A stretch of DNA of 64,000 nt from Pseudomonas sp. CAN1. GTDB lineage: Bacteria > Pseudomonadota > Gammaproteobacteria > Pseudomonadales > Pseudomonadaceae. A model generated the notes under the pieces. The model was not told the DNA's origin, searched no databases, and saw only the letters and a program-made list of their open reading frames with translations. Shown here one piece after another: positions 26,209 to 34,747 of the stretch. The position numbers and the translations under genes were made by a program. The first letter of the stretch is position 1. Each line of letters opens with the position of its first letter. The stretch spans positions 108,604 to 172,603 of the forward strand of contig NZ_JASMRU010000001.1 of assembly GCF_030462585.1 (NCBI RefSeq), in the 5' to 3' direction.

Positions 26209-27099
26209 ATGGACAAATGGAGTTTCCCCGCGACCGTCAAGGGAGCGGCTCGCAAGGGCAAGATGAGCACATTCACTTCAACGCCTGCGGACAGTCGGCC
26301 TTCCATCGCCTGCCTGACCCTCCGCACCGGCCGTTCCGATTGCATCGCGCAGTTCTACCCCGCGCTCTACCAACTCGATCTCGACCGTGACGGCCAGGTG
26401 GAGCGTATCGACCTGGGCTTTTCCGGCAGCCGGGTCCTCGAACGCCTGCTGCAGAGCCCGGGGGACGTGGTCGCACGGGACGAACTGCTCACCCATGCGT
26501 GGTCCGACCGGGTGGTCGGCCAGGGCAGCCTCAACCAGCAGATCTACACCCTGCGCCAGGTGCTGGCCGACGAGAAACAGCGGCAGATCATCCAGACCCT
26601 GCCGCGCCGCGGCTACATGTTCAACCCGCAATACCTGGTGACCGCGCAGGACGAACCCGACGACGAAGTGGTCGACGCCACCCCCGAAGTCATCCCACTG
26701 GCGATGCCCCCCACACTGGCGACAGTGCCGAATCCCCGGCGCCTTAAATTCGTCGCCGCCAGCCTCTGCCTGTTCGGCCTGCTGGTGCTCTGCGGGTCCT
26801 TCTACTACACCCAGCTGCGCAGCCCGGTCCTCACCGCGCAGGAAAACCTCGGCACCCTGCAGATCACCTACGTCGAGGAAGATGCGCAGGAACTGCAGCA
26901 GCTGATGCGCAGCACCCACCCCCTGGCCCGGCAACTGGCGGAACTGGCCACCCGGCCGATCTCGCTGCTGCTGCACATGACCTCGGGCTTCTACGAACTG
27001 GTCTGCGTGCAGCCCGAAGGCAACTCCAACTGGCTGCTGATCCACGAGAGCCAGATCGCCCGGATATCCCAGGAGCAGCTGCGCAAGTGCCTGAACTGA
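26209..27099 (+). CDS. lafZ: ToxR-like membrane transcriptional regulator (LafZ-like)
   Basis: The protein of up to 296 residues has an N-terminal OmpR/PhoB-type winged helix (VLERLLQSPGDVVARDELLT, then SLNQQIYTLRQVLADEKQRQ and IIQTLPRRGYMF), a linker, one transmembrane segment at about residues 180-200 (FVAASLCLFGLLVLCGSF) and a periplasmic C-terminal domain with two Cys (ELVCVQPEG and the final RKCLN). This is the ToxR/CadC architecture, DNA binding coupled to periplasmic sensing; V. cholerae ToxR also has two periplasmic Cys. Flag-2 loci of E. coli contain a transmembrane regulator lafZ between lafW and lafA; this is probably its homologue. The exact start could also be the ATG at 26263. 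Confidence 0.8.
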   Translation: MDKWSFPATVKGAARKGKMSTFTSTPADSRPSIACLTLRTGRSDCIAQFYPALYQLDLDRDGQVERIDLGFSGSRVLERLLQSPGDVVARDELLTHAWSDRVVGQGSLNQQIYTLRQVLADEKQRQIIQTLPRRGYMFNPQYLVTAQDEPDDEVVDATPEVIPLAMPPTLATVPNPRRLKFVAASLCLFGLLVLCGSFYYTQLRSPVLTAQENLGTLQITYVEEDAQELQQLMRSTHPLARQLAELATRPISLLLHMTSGFYELVCVQPEGNSNWLLIHESQIARISQEQLRKCLN

Positions 27100-27575
27100 A
27101 CCTGCGCGGCCAGCTGGGCGTGGCGCGCCGCTGCCTGCTGATCTCGCTGCTGGGCGTCATCTGCCTGGCGCTGGCCCTGGGCATGCTGTGGAAGCACGGC
27201 AAGAGCAGCTCGCCCATCGATGGCCGCTACGCTTCGTCCGGGCAGGTGGTGCTGGGCAACGGCCGGGTGCTGGACATCGCCCAGACCACCATGGTCCACG
27301 AGGGGCGCTTCTACTCGATGATCCAGCAGGACGCCAACATCCTCGAAGTCTCCGGCAACGTCGGCAGCGATCTCGGCGGGCGCTACCAGCTGCTGGTCGA
27401 GGAGAACAGCATCAGCAACCTGCAGGCCGACAGCGGCCTGGACAGCGAGCTGATCTTCAACCTGCTCTACGGCCGCCAGCGCGGCGCGCGCATCACCCTC
27501 GAACGCCTGGGCGGCTGCCTGTATGGCGTGGAAACCCGCCAGGTGTTCTGTCCGCGCCTGCAACCCGGCCGCTGA
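27087..27575 (+). CDS. ToxS-like single-pass periplasmic partner protein
   Basis: The 162-residue product starts at a GTG at 27087 that overlaps the end of the ToxR-like gene by 13 bases. It has one N-terminal membrane segment (about residues 16-36, LLISLLGVICLALALGML) and a periplasmic region rich in beta-forming stretches, with two Cys near the end (GGCLYGVETRQVFCPR). Gene order, overlap and topology are those of ToxS, which stabilises ToxR and senses bile acids in Vibrio; sequence identity to ToxS cannot be judged here. It probably modulates the regulator encoded upstream. It converges on motB with only 5 bases between stop codons. Confidence 0.6.
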   Translation: MPELNLRGQLGVARRCLLISLLGVICLALALGMLWKHGKSSSPIDGRYASSGQVVLGNGRVLDIAQTTMVHEGRFYSMIQQDANILEVSGNVGSDLGGRYQLLVEENSISNLQADSGLDSELIFNLLYGRQRGARITLERLGGCLYGVETRQVFCPRLQPGR

Positions 27576-27580
27576 TTCCC

Positions 27581-28585
27581 TCAAGGCGTTGCCGCCGGAG
27601 CGGCCAGCGCCGCTTCCGCTGAGCTCGGCGCCGGTTCGACCCTGGGCGTCACCAGCCGCGCACCGGATTCCGAGTAGTGCACCTGTGCATAACTCTCGCC
27701 GAAGATTTCCCGGTACAGGCTCTCCGCACGCTGGGTCAGCAGCAGGATCTCGATGCGCCGGTTGGCGCCATTCTCCGGGTCCTCTGGGCGCAGCGGCATG
27801 ACGTCGGCCTGGGCCGCCACCTGCAGCACGTGCGCCGCCGGCAGGCCACTGTCGACCATCACGTTGCGCGCACGCAGGGCGCGGTCGCCGGAGAGGTTCC
27901 AGTTGTTGTAGCCATCCGCGCGGCGGTACTGCACGGCGTCGGTGTGGCCACTGAGGATCAGCTTGTTCTGCACCTTGGCCAGCACACCGGACAGCGCGCC
28001 GAGCAGGGTCTGGAAATGCGGGTCGAGGGTGGCCTGGCCGCGGGCGAACATGAAGCGCTGCTGGTCGTCCTTGATCAGGATGCGCAGCCCCTGCGGCACC
28101 ACGGTCACCTCGATGTTGGCCAGCGCGTCGACCTGCCCGGACACCTGGCGGATCAGCTCGGCCAGCTCGCGCAGGTCCTCGCTGCTGTCGTACTGGCGAC
28201 CGGCGCCGTCCTGCTGCGCGCCAGAGTCCTGCGCCTGCTCGCCGGCCTTGCCCTGCTTGCCGGCATCCAGCGCCAGCTGCGGCGCGGGCTTCTCCGGGGT
28301 CTTGAGCGGCTGCGGCATGCCGTCCAGCTCGACGGGCGTGCGGCTGGCGCCATCGAACACGCCGGCACCGCCATCCACCACCGGGTTGGCATCCTGGTCG
28401 CCCACCGCCACCGGCTGCGGCTCGGTCTGCGGGTGGACGATCCACAGCACCATGAACAGCGCCATCATCGCCAGGGTGAAGTCGGCGAAAGCAACTTTCC
28501 AGGCACCGCCGTGTTCATCATCGTGGCCCTTCTTGCTGCGGCGCTTGATGATGACTTCGCTGTGCTTGTCGGCACGTTTCTTCAT
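27581..28585 (-). CDS. motB: Lateral-flagellar stator protein MotB (LafU)
   Basis: The 334-residue protein has the MotB N-terminus (AWKVAFADFTLAMMALFMVLWI) with the essential proton-binding Asp35 in its single membrane segment, a long linker, and an OmpA-like peptidoglycan-binding domain (LILSGHTDAVQYRRADGY ... NRRIEILLL). LafU with LafT forms the torque-generating stator. Presence of the Asp and the Lys-rich cytoplasmic N-terminus are typical of the family. Its start overlaps the motA stop by 4 bases. Confidence 0.93.
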   Translation of the reverse strand: MKKRADKHSEVIIKRRSKKGHDDEHGGAWKVAFADFTLAMMALFMVLWIVHPQTEPQPVAVGDQDANPVVDGGAGVFDGASRTPVELDGMPQPLKTPEKPAPQLALDAGKQGKAGEQAQDSGAQQDGAGRQYDSSEDLRELAELIRQVSGQVDALANIEVTVVPQGLRILIKDDQQRFMFARGQATLDPHFQTLLGALSGVLAKVQNKLILSGHTDAVQYRRADGYNNWNLSGDRALRARNVMVDSGLPAAHVLQVAAQADVMPLRPEDPENGANRRIEILLLTQRAESLYREIFGESYAQVHYSESGARLVTPRVEPAPSSAEAALAAPAATP

Positions 28586-29454
28586 GCTGCGTCCCGCTCT
28601 TCCTCATAGCGGGTGACCCAGGTCTCCAGCTGCTTGAAGGCCGGCTTCACGTCCTGCTCGATCAGCTTGCGCCCGGCGTCCACCGCCAGCAGCGTAGGCT
28701 TGCCGGCGACATGGGCGACCAGCGTGGTGCGCACGCATTCCAGCGCCGACAGCTCGGTCTTCACCCGCTGCGACATGGCGTTGGACAGCGGGTCCATCAG
28801 GCAGTAGCAGACGAAGATGCCGAAGAAGGTGCCCACCAGCGCGGCGGCCACGTGGGCGCCGATCTCCGCCACCGAGCCGCCGATGTTGCCCATGGTGATG
28901 ATGATGCCGAGGATCGCCGCGAGGATGCCGAAACCGGGCATCGCCTCGCCGACCTTGTGCAGCGACTTGGACGGCTGCAGCAGGGCGTGCTCCATGGCGT
29001 CCAGCTCCTGTTCGAGGAAGCCTTCCAGTTCGTGGGCGCTGATCTTGCCCATGGCCATCAGGCGGAAGTTGTCGGCGATGAACGCCATCAGGTTCTTTTC
29101 CTGGAGGATCAGCGGGTAGCGGGCGAACAGGTCGCTCTGCTCCGGCTCCTCGATGTGCGCGTCGAGCACCTTGAGGCCGCCGACGTCGACCATCTCCAGC
29201 AGTTCGTAGAGGAGCATCAGCAGCTGGCGCTGGAACTCTTCGCCACGGCGCTTGAAGACGAACACGCCCTTGATCTGCGAGCACATCTCCAGCAGCACTT
29301 CGCGCGGGTTGGCAACGACCAGGGTGCCCAGGCCCGCGCCGAGGATGATGAGCATCTCCGCCGGTTGCCAGAGTGCGCGCATGTCGCCGTGGGCCATGGC
29401 GTAGCCGCCGAGCACGGCGGCGATGATGATCAGGGCGCCGATGATTTTCTGCAT
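28582..29454 (-). CDS. motA: Lateral-flagellar stator protein MotA (LafT)
   Basis: The 290-residue protein has four membrane segments (two at the N-terminus, IIAAVLGGYAMAH and MLIILGAGLGTLVVANPREV; two later, GFGILAAILGIIITMGNIGG and IGAHVAAALVGTFFGIFVCY) and a cytoplasmic loop between, as in MotA. The PsKSLHKVGEAMPGFG region holds the conserved Pro. It couples ion flow to rotation of FliG. It follows lafS by 13 bases. Confidence 0.93.
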   Translation of the reverse strand: MQKIIGALIIIAAVLGGYAMAHGDMRALWQPAEMLIILGAGLGTLVVANPREVLLEMCSQIKGVFVFKRRGEEFQRQLLMLLYELLEMVDVGGLKVLDAHIEEPEQSDLFARYPLILQEKNLMAFIADNFRLMAMGKISAHELEGFLEQELDAMEHALLQPSKSLHKVGEAMPGFGILAAILGIIITMGNIGGSVAEIGAHVAAALVGTFFGIFVCYCLMDPLSNAMSQRVKTELSALECVRTTLVAHVAGKPTLLAVDAGRKLIEQDVKPAFKQLETWVTRYEEERDAA

Positions 29455-29467
29455 GGTTGTGGGTTCT

Positions 29468-30229
29468 TCAGAGAGTGTCGGGGTCGTTGAGGAAACGGCT
29501 GCACTTGCCGATCGCCTGCTTCATCAGCTGGCAGATGCGCGCATCGGTCAGCTCCAGCACCAGGGCGATTTCCTTGAGGTTCAGCTCGTGCTGGTAATAC
29601 AGGTTGAGGATCAGCCGCTCGCGCTCATTGAGACGCTCCAGCGCCTGGGCCAGCAGGCGCTCCTTGAGCACCCGCTCTTCCAGCGCATCGCCGCTGCCCT
29701 GCACGCCGTCATGGCCGTTCTGCAGCAGCACGTCGAAGCTCTCGATGGCCTCGGAGGATTCGGCGCGCAGGTAATCCTGGTAGCCGGCTTCGTCGAGACC
29801 AGTGGCGGCAAGCACTTCCTCGTCGCTGGGCACCCGGCCGAGCTGGCGGGCCAGGGAGCGGATCGCATCGCGGACCTTGTGCGCCTGCTGGCGCACCTGG
29901 CGCGGGCGCCAGTCCTGCCGGCGCAGTTCGTCGAGGATGGCGCCGCGAATGCGCAGCGCGGCGAAGCGGCCGAACTGCTCGTCCGGCTCGCCATAGCGGC
30001 GCAGCCCTTCGAGCAGTCCCATCAGGCCGATCTGCTCCATGTCCTCGCGGTCCAGCACCTGGTTGGCCTGCAGCGACAGCTGGCTGACGATGCGCCGCAC
30101 CAGCGGCAGGTACTGCATCATCCAGCGCTGCTCGGCCGTCGGCGACAGGCGCGCGTGGCCGCCTTCGGCGCTGGCATAGCCAGCGGCGCCGCTGGCGTAG
30201 CTGAGGGCAGGATCGCGAAGGGCGTGCAT
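29468..30229 (-). CDS. lafS: Lateral-flagellar sigma-28 factor LafS (FliA family)
   Basis: The 253-residue sigma factor shows region 2 (YLPLVRRIVSQLSLQANQVL, then MEQIGLMGLLEGLRRYGEPD), region 3 (SLARQLGRVPSDEEVLAATG) and region 4 (ERLNERERLILNLYYQHELN, then LKEIALVLELTDARICQLMK). It would direct RNA polymerase to late lateral-flagellar promoters and is presumably held back by FlgM. It is 6 bases after lafF. Its own promoter is probably the sigma-54 promoter before fliD, as it lies in that operon. Confidence 0.93.
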   Translation of the reverse strand: MHALRDPALSYASGAAGYASAEGGHARLSPTAEQRWMMQYLPLVRRIVSQLSLQANQVLDREDMEQIGLMGLLEGLRRYGEPDEQFGRFAALRIRGAILDELRRQDWRPRQVRQQAHKVRDAIRSLARQLGRVPSDEEVLAATGLDEAGYQDYLRAESSEAIESFDVLLQNGHDGVQGSGDALEERVLKERLLAQALERLNERERLILNLYYQHELNLKEIALVLELTDARICQLMKQAIGKCSRFLNDPDTL

Positions 30230-30235
30230 GACGGC

Positions 30236-30724
30236 TTACTGGACGATCATCTTGCTGAGCAGTACGTGCTCGAAGGGCACCACCACCTTGCGCGCGGCGA
30301 AGTCGTCGATCACCGCCTTTTCCAGGCGCGTCTGCACGTCGCCGATGGGCATTGCGCGCAGCACTTCGAACTTCTCCGGGGTCAGGTTGGCGACCACAGA
30401 GCTACGCACCATCGGCGCGACGCTCTCCAGCTTCTTGCGCTCCTGCTCGGCCTTGGCCTGCAGCACCAGGTCGATCACGAAGTAGTGCTCGCGGTCTTCG
30501 CCACGGGAGCTGACGATGATCTTCTCCACCGGCACGAAGAGGTATTCGGCGCTCTCCTGCTCTTCCTCCTCCCTGGCGTCTTCCTTGTTGCCGTCCTTGT
30601 CGGCAGCAGCGGCGGCCGGGGCGAGGCTGGCGGACTTGATCATCTTGTAGTTGACGAACACGCCACCCAGCACGACGGCGATATTCACGATGAGCATCAG
30701 TAGAACGAGACGCGGCGTGGACAT
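30236..30724 (-). CDS. lafF: FliL-like protein (LafF)
   Basis: The 162-residue protein has one N-terminal membrane segment (LVLLMLIVNIAVVLGGVFVN) and a FliL-type periplasmic domain (YLFVPVEKIIVSSRGEDREH ... VVANLTPEKFEVLRAMPIGD), ending in HVLLSKMIVQ. FliL surrounds the stator and supports torque. In Flag-2 loci lafF occupies this place between lafE and lafS. Confidence 0.85.
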   Translation of the reverse strand: MSTPRLVLLMLIVNIAVVLGGVFVNYKMIKSASLAPAAAAADKDGNKEDAREEEEQESAEYLFVPVEKIIVSSRGEDREHYFVIDLVLQAKAEQERKKLESVAPMVRSSVVANLTPEKFEVLRAMPIGDVQTRLEKAVIDDFAARKVVVPFEHVLLSKMIVQ

Positions 30725-30768
30725 GGGGTTTCTCGAAAAATCCTGTGGAAGTAGGGGCCGCTGGCGGC

Positions 30769-31914
30769 CTACACGGTAATCAGTACGTCGCTGTCGCCAC
30801 GCGGCGCGGAGCGCTCGCTCGCCTGCGCATCACGCGGGTTGGCGGCGACCACGGCCGGCTCGTCGGTGAAGCGCTGGCGGTGCTGCTGGCCTGGCTGGCC
30901 GGACTGCGAATCCGCCGAGACCTGCACATTGACCTGCAGGAAGTTCTGCCCGACCAGCTCCTGGCGCAGGCGTTCGCTGGTGTTCTGCAGCAGGCGCACG
31001 ACGTCGCCGTTGCTGGCGGAAATCTGCACGTTGAGCTGGCCGGCCTCGTGGCGCACGAGGATTTCCAGGGCGCCGAGCTCCGGCGGATCGAGGCGGATCG
31101 TCGCGTTCTGCACGCGCTGGCCCAGCTGCAACTCGACGTTGTCGCGCAGTGCGCCGAGCATCTGCTCGCCCCAGTGCGCCTCGTTGTTGCCCTTGAGGTG
31201 CAGCGGCTTGTCGAACAACGGTGCGGCCGGCGTCGCGGCGGCATTTTGTGCGTTGCCATCGGTGGCCGGCAGGCGCGCATCGAGCGCAACGGTCGGCAGC
31301 GTCGGCACGCTGGAATCCGGCGCCTGCACGGCGGCGGCCAGGTGTTGCTGGAGCAGGGTCTGCGCCTGGCTCTGGGCGGCCTCGCGGGGCGCTGGTGATG
31401 TCGCTTTGGCGGGCTCTTCGGCAAGCTCGGCGGGCGGCAGCAGCATGTCTTCCGGCTTCACGGCGGCGGCCGCTGGCTGCGCGGAGGTGTCCACCGCCTG
31501 GGTTGCGAAACCGACTACCTGGGCGCGAGTCTGCGCGGGCGGATTGTCCCGCGCCTGCACCACCAGGCCGGCCTGGCTGAGCATCCCAGCCAGCCAGCTT
31601 TCCGCGCCGGAGGGCGAGAGTTCCTCGGCCGGATCCTGCGCATCGTTGTCGCGGGTTTCAGCGGGTAGCGCCTCGGGCAGCACCGGCAGTACGGCGCCAG
31701 GTTGCGACTGCGGCTCCTCGACCTGCGCGGTGTCGAACTGGGCCAGGAAGGATTGCACCGTGACCCGACGTTCAGCGGCGCCGGGCTGCTCGTCCCGCGT
31801 GCGGAAGCCAGCTACCGGAGCATCGTCGCGGGCGGGCTGCTGCGGGCGTGCCTCGGCCACCGCAGAGGCACTGCGGTCGCTGCCGGGCAGGGACTGGGTC
31901 GGTAGCTGGATCAC
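30769..31914 (-). CDS. lafE: Hook-length control protein FliK-like (LafE)
   Basis: The 381-residue protein has a long Ala/Pro/Gln-rich disordered N-terminus and a C-terminal Flg_hook domain (WGEQMLGALRDNVELQLGQR ... RLDPPELGALEILVRHEAGQ, LNVQISASNGDVVRLLQNTS). FliK is a secreted ruler that stops hook growth and switches export to filament subunits through FlhB. Position between lafD and lafF fits LafE. The low-complexity tail is also typical. Confidence 0.88.
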   Translation of the reverse strand: MIQLPTQSLPGSDRSASAVAEARPQQPARDDAPVAGFRTRDEQPGAAERRVTVQSFLAQFDTAQVEEPQSQPGAVLPVLPEALPAETRDNDAQDPAEELSPSGAESWLAGMLSQAGLVVQARDNPPAQTRAQVVGFATQAVDTSAQPAAAAVKPEDMLLPPAELAEEPAKATSPAPREAAQSQAQTLLQQHLAAAVQAPDSSVPTLPTVALDARLPATDGNAQNAAATPAAPLFDKPLHLKGNNEAHWGEQMLGALRDNVELQLGQRVQNATIRLDPPELGALEILVRHEAGQLNVQISASNGDVVRLLQNTSERLRQELVGQNFLQVNVQVSADSQSGQPGQQHRQRFTDEPAVVAANPRDAQASERSAPRGDSDVLITV

Positions 31915-31917
31915 GGT

Positions 31918-32235
31918 CTATCGACCCTCCTGGTAGGTATCCACCTGCATGTACGCCGAGCGGCCCTCGGCGTATTCCAGGTGCGAGAGCAGCAGGCGGC
32001 GCAGGCGCTCGCACTCCTCGGCGCAGGCCTGCGACGCCTGCTCGTGCAGGCGCTTGAGGTGCTTCCTGGCCAGCAGCACGTCGGCCGCCAGCTCGGTGTG
32101 CGAGGACATCGCCACCAGTTGCGCGCGGATCGCCAGGTCGACCTGCCCCATGGCTTTCCAGTCCTTGCGCTGCAGCGCCCCACCCAGCCGTTCGTACAGC
32201 TGCAGCAGGCGCTGGCGATCATCCACGGGCGGCAC
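31918..32235 (-). CDS. lafD: FliT-like flagellar chaperone (LafD)
   Basis: The 105-residue protein is almost all helix, with charged heptads (LQLYERLGGALQRKDWKAMG; ARKHLKRLHEQASQACAEEC) as in FliT, the chaperone for the FliD cap. Its start overlaps the fliS stop and its stop lies 3 bases before lafE. Position identifies it as LafD of Flag-2; the sequence alone is not diagnostic. Confidence 0.7.
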   Translation of the reverse strand: MPPVDDRQRLLQLYERLGGALQRKDWKAMGQVDLAIRAQLVAMSSHTELAADVLLARKHLKRLHEQASQACAEECERLRRLLLSHLEYAEGRSAYMQVDTYQEGR

Positions 32236-32617
32236 TCACGCCCTCCCAGCCTTCACGCAGGATGCCGAGCAGGCGCACCACTTCGTCGATACCGGCGACC
32301 TCCAGCGATACGCTGACGTCGGACAGGCGATAGATGCAGTAGTCGTACAGGCGCGCCAGGCCCTGCACGGTCTCGCCGCCGTTCTCGTAGTCGAGGGCGC
32401 CGTTCAGGCCGTTGAGGATGTTCAGGCACTTCTCCAGGGAGCGGCCCTTCTGCTGGTAGCGCTTGTGCTCGATGTGGCCGCGGGCGCGGGCCAGCTCGTC
32501 GAGCAGGCCGTCGAACAGCACCAGCACCAGTTCATAGGGCGAGGACGACGCGGCCTTGGATTCCAGGTCGATCATCCGGTAGCTGTCGTAGCTTTCGTTC
32601 ATGCCGTAGGCGCTCAT
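32219..32617 (-). CDS. fliS: Flagellin chaperone FliS (LafC)
   Basis: The 132-residue protein has the FliS four-helix pattern with the family block SPYELVLVLFDGLLDELARA and LEKCLNILNGLNGALDYENG. FliS binds the C-terminus of flagellin in the cytoplasm until export. It overlaps fliD by 4 bases and lafD by 17. Confidence 0.92.
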   Translation of the reverse strand: MSAYGMNESYDSYRMIDLESKAASSSPYELVLVLFDGLLDELARARGHIEHKRYQQKGRSLEKCLNILNGLNGALDYENGGETVQGLARLYDYCIYRLSDVSVSLEVAGIDEVVRLLGILREGWEGVSAARG

Positions 32618-33963
32618 CCGAACATCCCGCTGGTCTGGTCCATCGACTGCATGGTCTGCATCATCGAGGTGTATTGCTTGAGGTAGCGCGCGTAGTAGGT
32701 GTCGTACTGCTTCTGCAGGTTGTCGTAGTCATCGTCGACGCGGCGCAGGCTGTTGTTCAGGGCGTCCTTGCGGTTCTTCATGACGCCGTTGACGCTGTTG
32801 GTGTAGACGGCGACGCCCTTGTCCAGGCTGTCGAGCAAATTGCCCTTGCCCATGAACAGCTTGTCGAGGGCCTCGGGATCGCTGGTGATGGCCTTCTCGA
32901 AGCGGCTGGCGTCGAGGGTCAGCTTGCCGCTGCGGTCGGCGCTGATGCCCAGGGTGATCAGGTTGGCGCCGCCGAAACTGGTGCGAACCATCTGGTTCAG
33001 CGCGTTCTCGATGGCGCGCACGCTGGAGTCACCGGCCAGGGCGCCACGGGCGTTGCCGCTCTGGTCGCCGGCGGCGGTCAGGCTGTCGATGGTGCTGGCC
33101 AGGGCGTTGAAGGCGTCGATGAAGGTCTGCACCTTCTTCTTGGTCTCGCTCTGGTCCTGCGCCACGGTCAGGCGGATCGGCTGTTCGCCGGACTTCTGCG
33201 CCTGGGTGAAGGTGGCGCTGACGCCGTCGATGATGTTGTCGAAGGTGTTGCTGGCGTTGGTCAGCAGCATGCCGCTCTCGCCGCCCAGGCGGACGCGGGC
33301 ATCCTGTGCCTTGGACAGCTCCTGCGGGTTGCCGATGGCGTTCTCGAAGGCGCTGTTGGCACTGTCGGTGCCGCTCAGCGACAGGCTGATGGCATTCGCC
33401 GCGCCGGACTTCTCCGCGCCCAGCACCAGCGACACCTGGCCGTTGCTGCGCACCAGGGTGGCCTTCACGCCGGTGTTGTCGGTGGCCTTGTTGATCGCCG
33501 CGGCCAGCTCGTCCAGCGAGTTGCTGCCGTCGCCGTCGGTGTCGATCTGGCTCAGGTCGATGTCGAAGGATTTGCCGTTCTGGCCGATGGTCAGCGTGCC
33601 CTGGGTGTCGACATCGCCGGCCTGCAGGCCGGAGAAGGACAGCTGGTGGCTGGTGGCGAGCTGCTCGACGAAGAAGTCGTAGCTGCCGGGCACGGCGTTC
33701 TTGTCGACCTTGGCGGTCAGGTAGCCGTCCTTGCTGGTGGTGGCGCTGTTCACCAGCATGCTGGTGTTGCTGCCGGTCACGCCCTGCAGGCTCTTCACCG
33801 CGCTGGAGAAGGTCTTGAGCGCCGACTCCAGGGAGGTCACGGCGGTCAGCTGCGACTGGTACGAAGACTTGTTGCGGTCGGCCTTGCTCAGGCCGTTCTG
33901 CACTTCGTACGTGGCCAGCTGCTGGGCCATGCTCTTGACGTAATCGGAATCTATGGTCGCCAT
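32614..33963 (-). CDS. fliD: Filament cap protein FliD (LafB)
   Basis: The 449-residue protein begins MATIDSDYVKSMAQQLATYE, followed by FliD N-terminal features (TAVTSLESALKTFSSAVKSL) and a C-terminal helical region (DALNNSLRRVDDDYDNLQKQ ... YLKQYTSMMQTMQSM). It forms the pentameric cap where flagellin is added. The ATG at 33963 has AGAGGTGG upstream; the longer frame runs into a noncoding region. A sigma-54 promoter starts transcription only about 15 bases before it. Confidence 0.92.
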   Translation of the reverse strand: MATIDSDYVKSMAQQLATYEVQNGLSKADRNKSSYQSQLTAVTSLESALKTFSSAVKSLQGVTGSNTSMLVNSATTSKDGYLTAKVDKNAVPGSYDFFVEQLATSHQLSFSGLQAGDVDTQGTLTIGQNGKSFDIDLSQIDTDGDGSNSLDELAAAINKATDNTGVKATLVRSNGQVSLVLGAEKSGAANAISLSLSGTDSANSAFENAIGNPQELSKAQDARVRLGGESGMLLTNASNTFDNIIDGVSATFTQAQKSGEQPIRLTVAQDQSETKKKVQTFIDAFNALASTIDSLTAAGDQSGNARGALAGDSSVRAIENALNQMVRTSFGGANLITLGISADRSGKLTLDASRFEKAITSDPEALDKLFMGKGNLLDSLDKGVAVYTNSVNGVMKNRKDALNNSLRRVDDDYDNLQKQYDTYYARYLKQYTSMMQTMQSMDQTSGMFG

Positions 33964-33989
33964 CTGAATCCACCTCTTTGGGTCGGAAG

Positions 33990-34005
33990 AGCAATTACGG
34001 TGCCA
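33990..34005 (-). promoter_or_regulatory. Strong sigma-54 promoter of the fliD (lafB) operon
   Basis: On the minus strand the bases read TGGCACCGTAATTGCT, an almost perfect match to TGGCACG-N4-TTGCW with GG-N10-GC. Transcription would begin near 33978. The remaining bases up to flgN (34006-34306) hold a REP and no other feature that I could see. Confidence 0.85.
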
Positions 34006-34220
34006 ATGCTGGAAAGCCCGCCGTACGGGGCCTTGCCGGCCTGACAGGGAGAAGTCGGGCTTCCGCCCGGTGTCGTTCGGCGCGCAGCGGGAAGCGGCAT
34101 TTCCGCCTGATGCGCGAGCGCCCTGATGGAGGGAAAGGGCGACCGTGGGGAGGGATTCGTTAAGCGGTTCTGGTGGGTGTTTTCGCGAGAGCCCAAAGCA
34201 GGCACGGTGCATGAACTTGC

Positions 34221-34292
34221 GTAGGAGCGGACTCCGTCCGCGATAGGCCCGCATCGCGCCGGACACCATCGCGGACGGAGTCCGCTCCTACG
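34221..34292. repeat. REP palindrome (GTAGGAGCGGACTCC family)
   Basis: Inverted arms as at 4116, between flgN and the fliD promoter. Confidence 0.85.
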
Positions 34293-34306
34293 TTCCTGGG
34301 GACGCT

Positions 34307-34747
34307 TCAGTAAGGCTGCCGCGAATACACCGGCTGTTCGCGCGGGTCGCCCATCAGCTGGCTGAGGATGTCGTGGTGCATCGCCAGCAGCTTGCCGTTG
34401 CGCTCGTTGAGGCGCTTGCACTGGGCGGTGAGCTGGCCCAGTTGCAGCCATTCCTGCTGCAGCTCCTCGCGGCGCGGCGGCGGGTAATTGGACAGCAGCG
34501 TGCGCATACCCTCGGCGTCCATCGGCAGGTGGAAGGCACGCAGCACCCGGCTGCGGCGCTGGGCGCGGCCGGCGACGGCATCGAGCAGGGCCTGGATGTC
34601 CGGGTTCAGCGCCTCGATCTGCGCGCTGTCCCGCGCCAGCAGGTGGCGATACAGCTCCTGCAGGCGGTCGCGCAGCACCAGGCAATCGCGGCCGTCCTGC
34701 TGGACGTCCTGCTCGATCACCTGCAGCAGCCGCGCGCGCTGGGTCAT
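34307..34747 (-). CDS. flgN: Export chaperone FlgN (lateral, LfgN)
   Basis: The 146-residue helical protein (LLQVIEQDVQQDGRDCLVLR ... LGQLTAQCKRLNERNGKLLA, then QLMGDPREQPVYSRQPY) matches FlgN, the chaperone for FlgK and FlgL. It overlaps flgM by 4 bases. In other lateral loci flgN and flgM are beside flgA; here the pair has moved next to fliJ. Confidence 0.82.
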   Translation of the reverse strand: MTQRARLLQVIEQDVQQDGRDCLVLRDRLQELYRHLLARDSAQIEALNPDIQALLDAVAGRAQRRSRVLRAFHLPMDAEGMRTLLSNYPPPRREELQQEWLQLGQLTAQCKRLNERNGKLLAMHHDILSQLMGDPREQPVYSRQPY

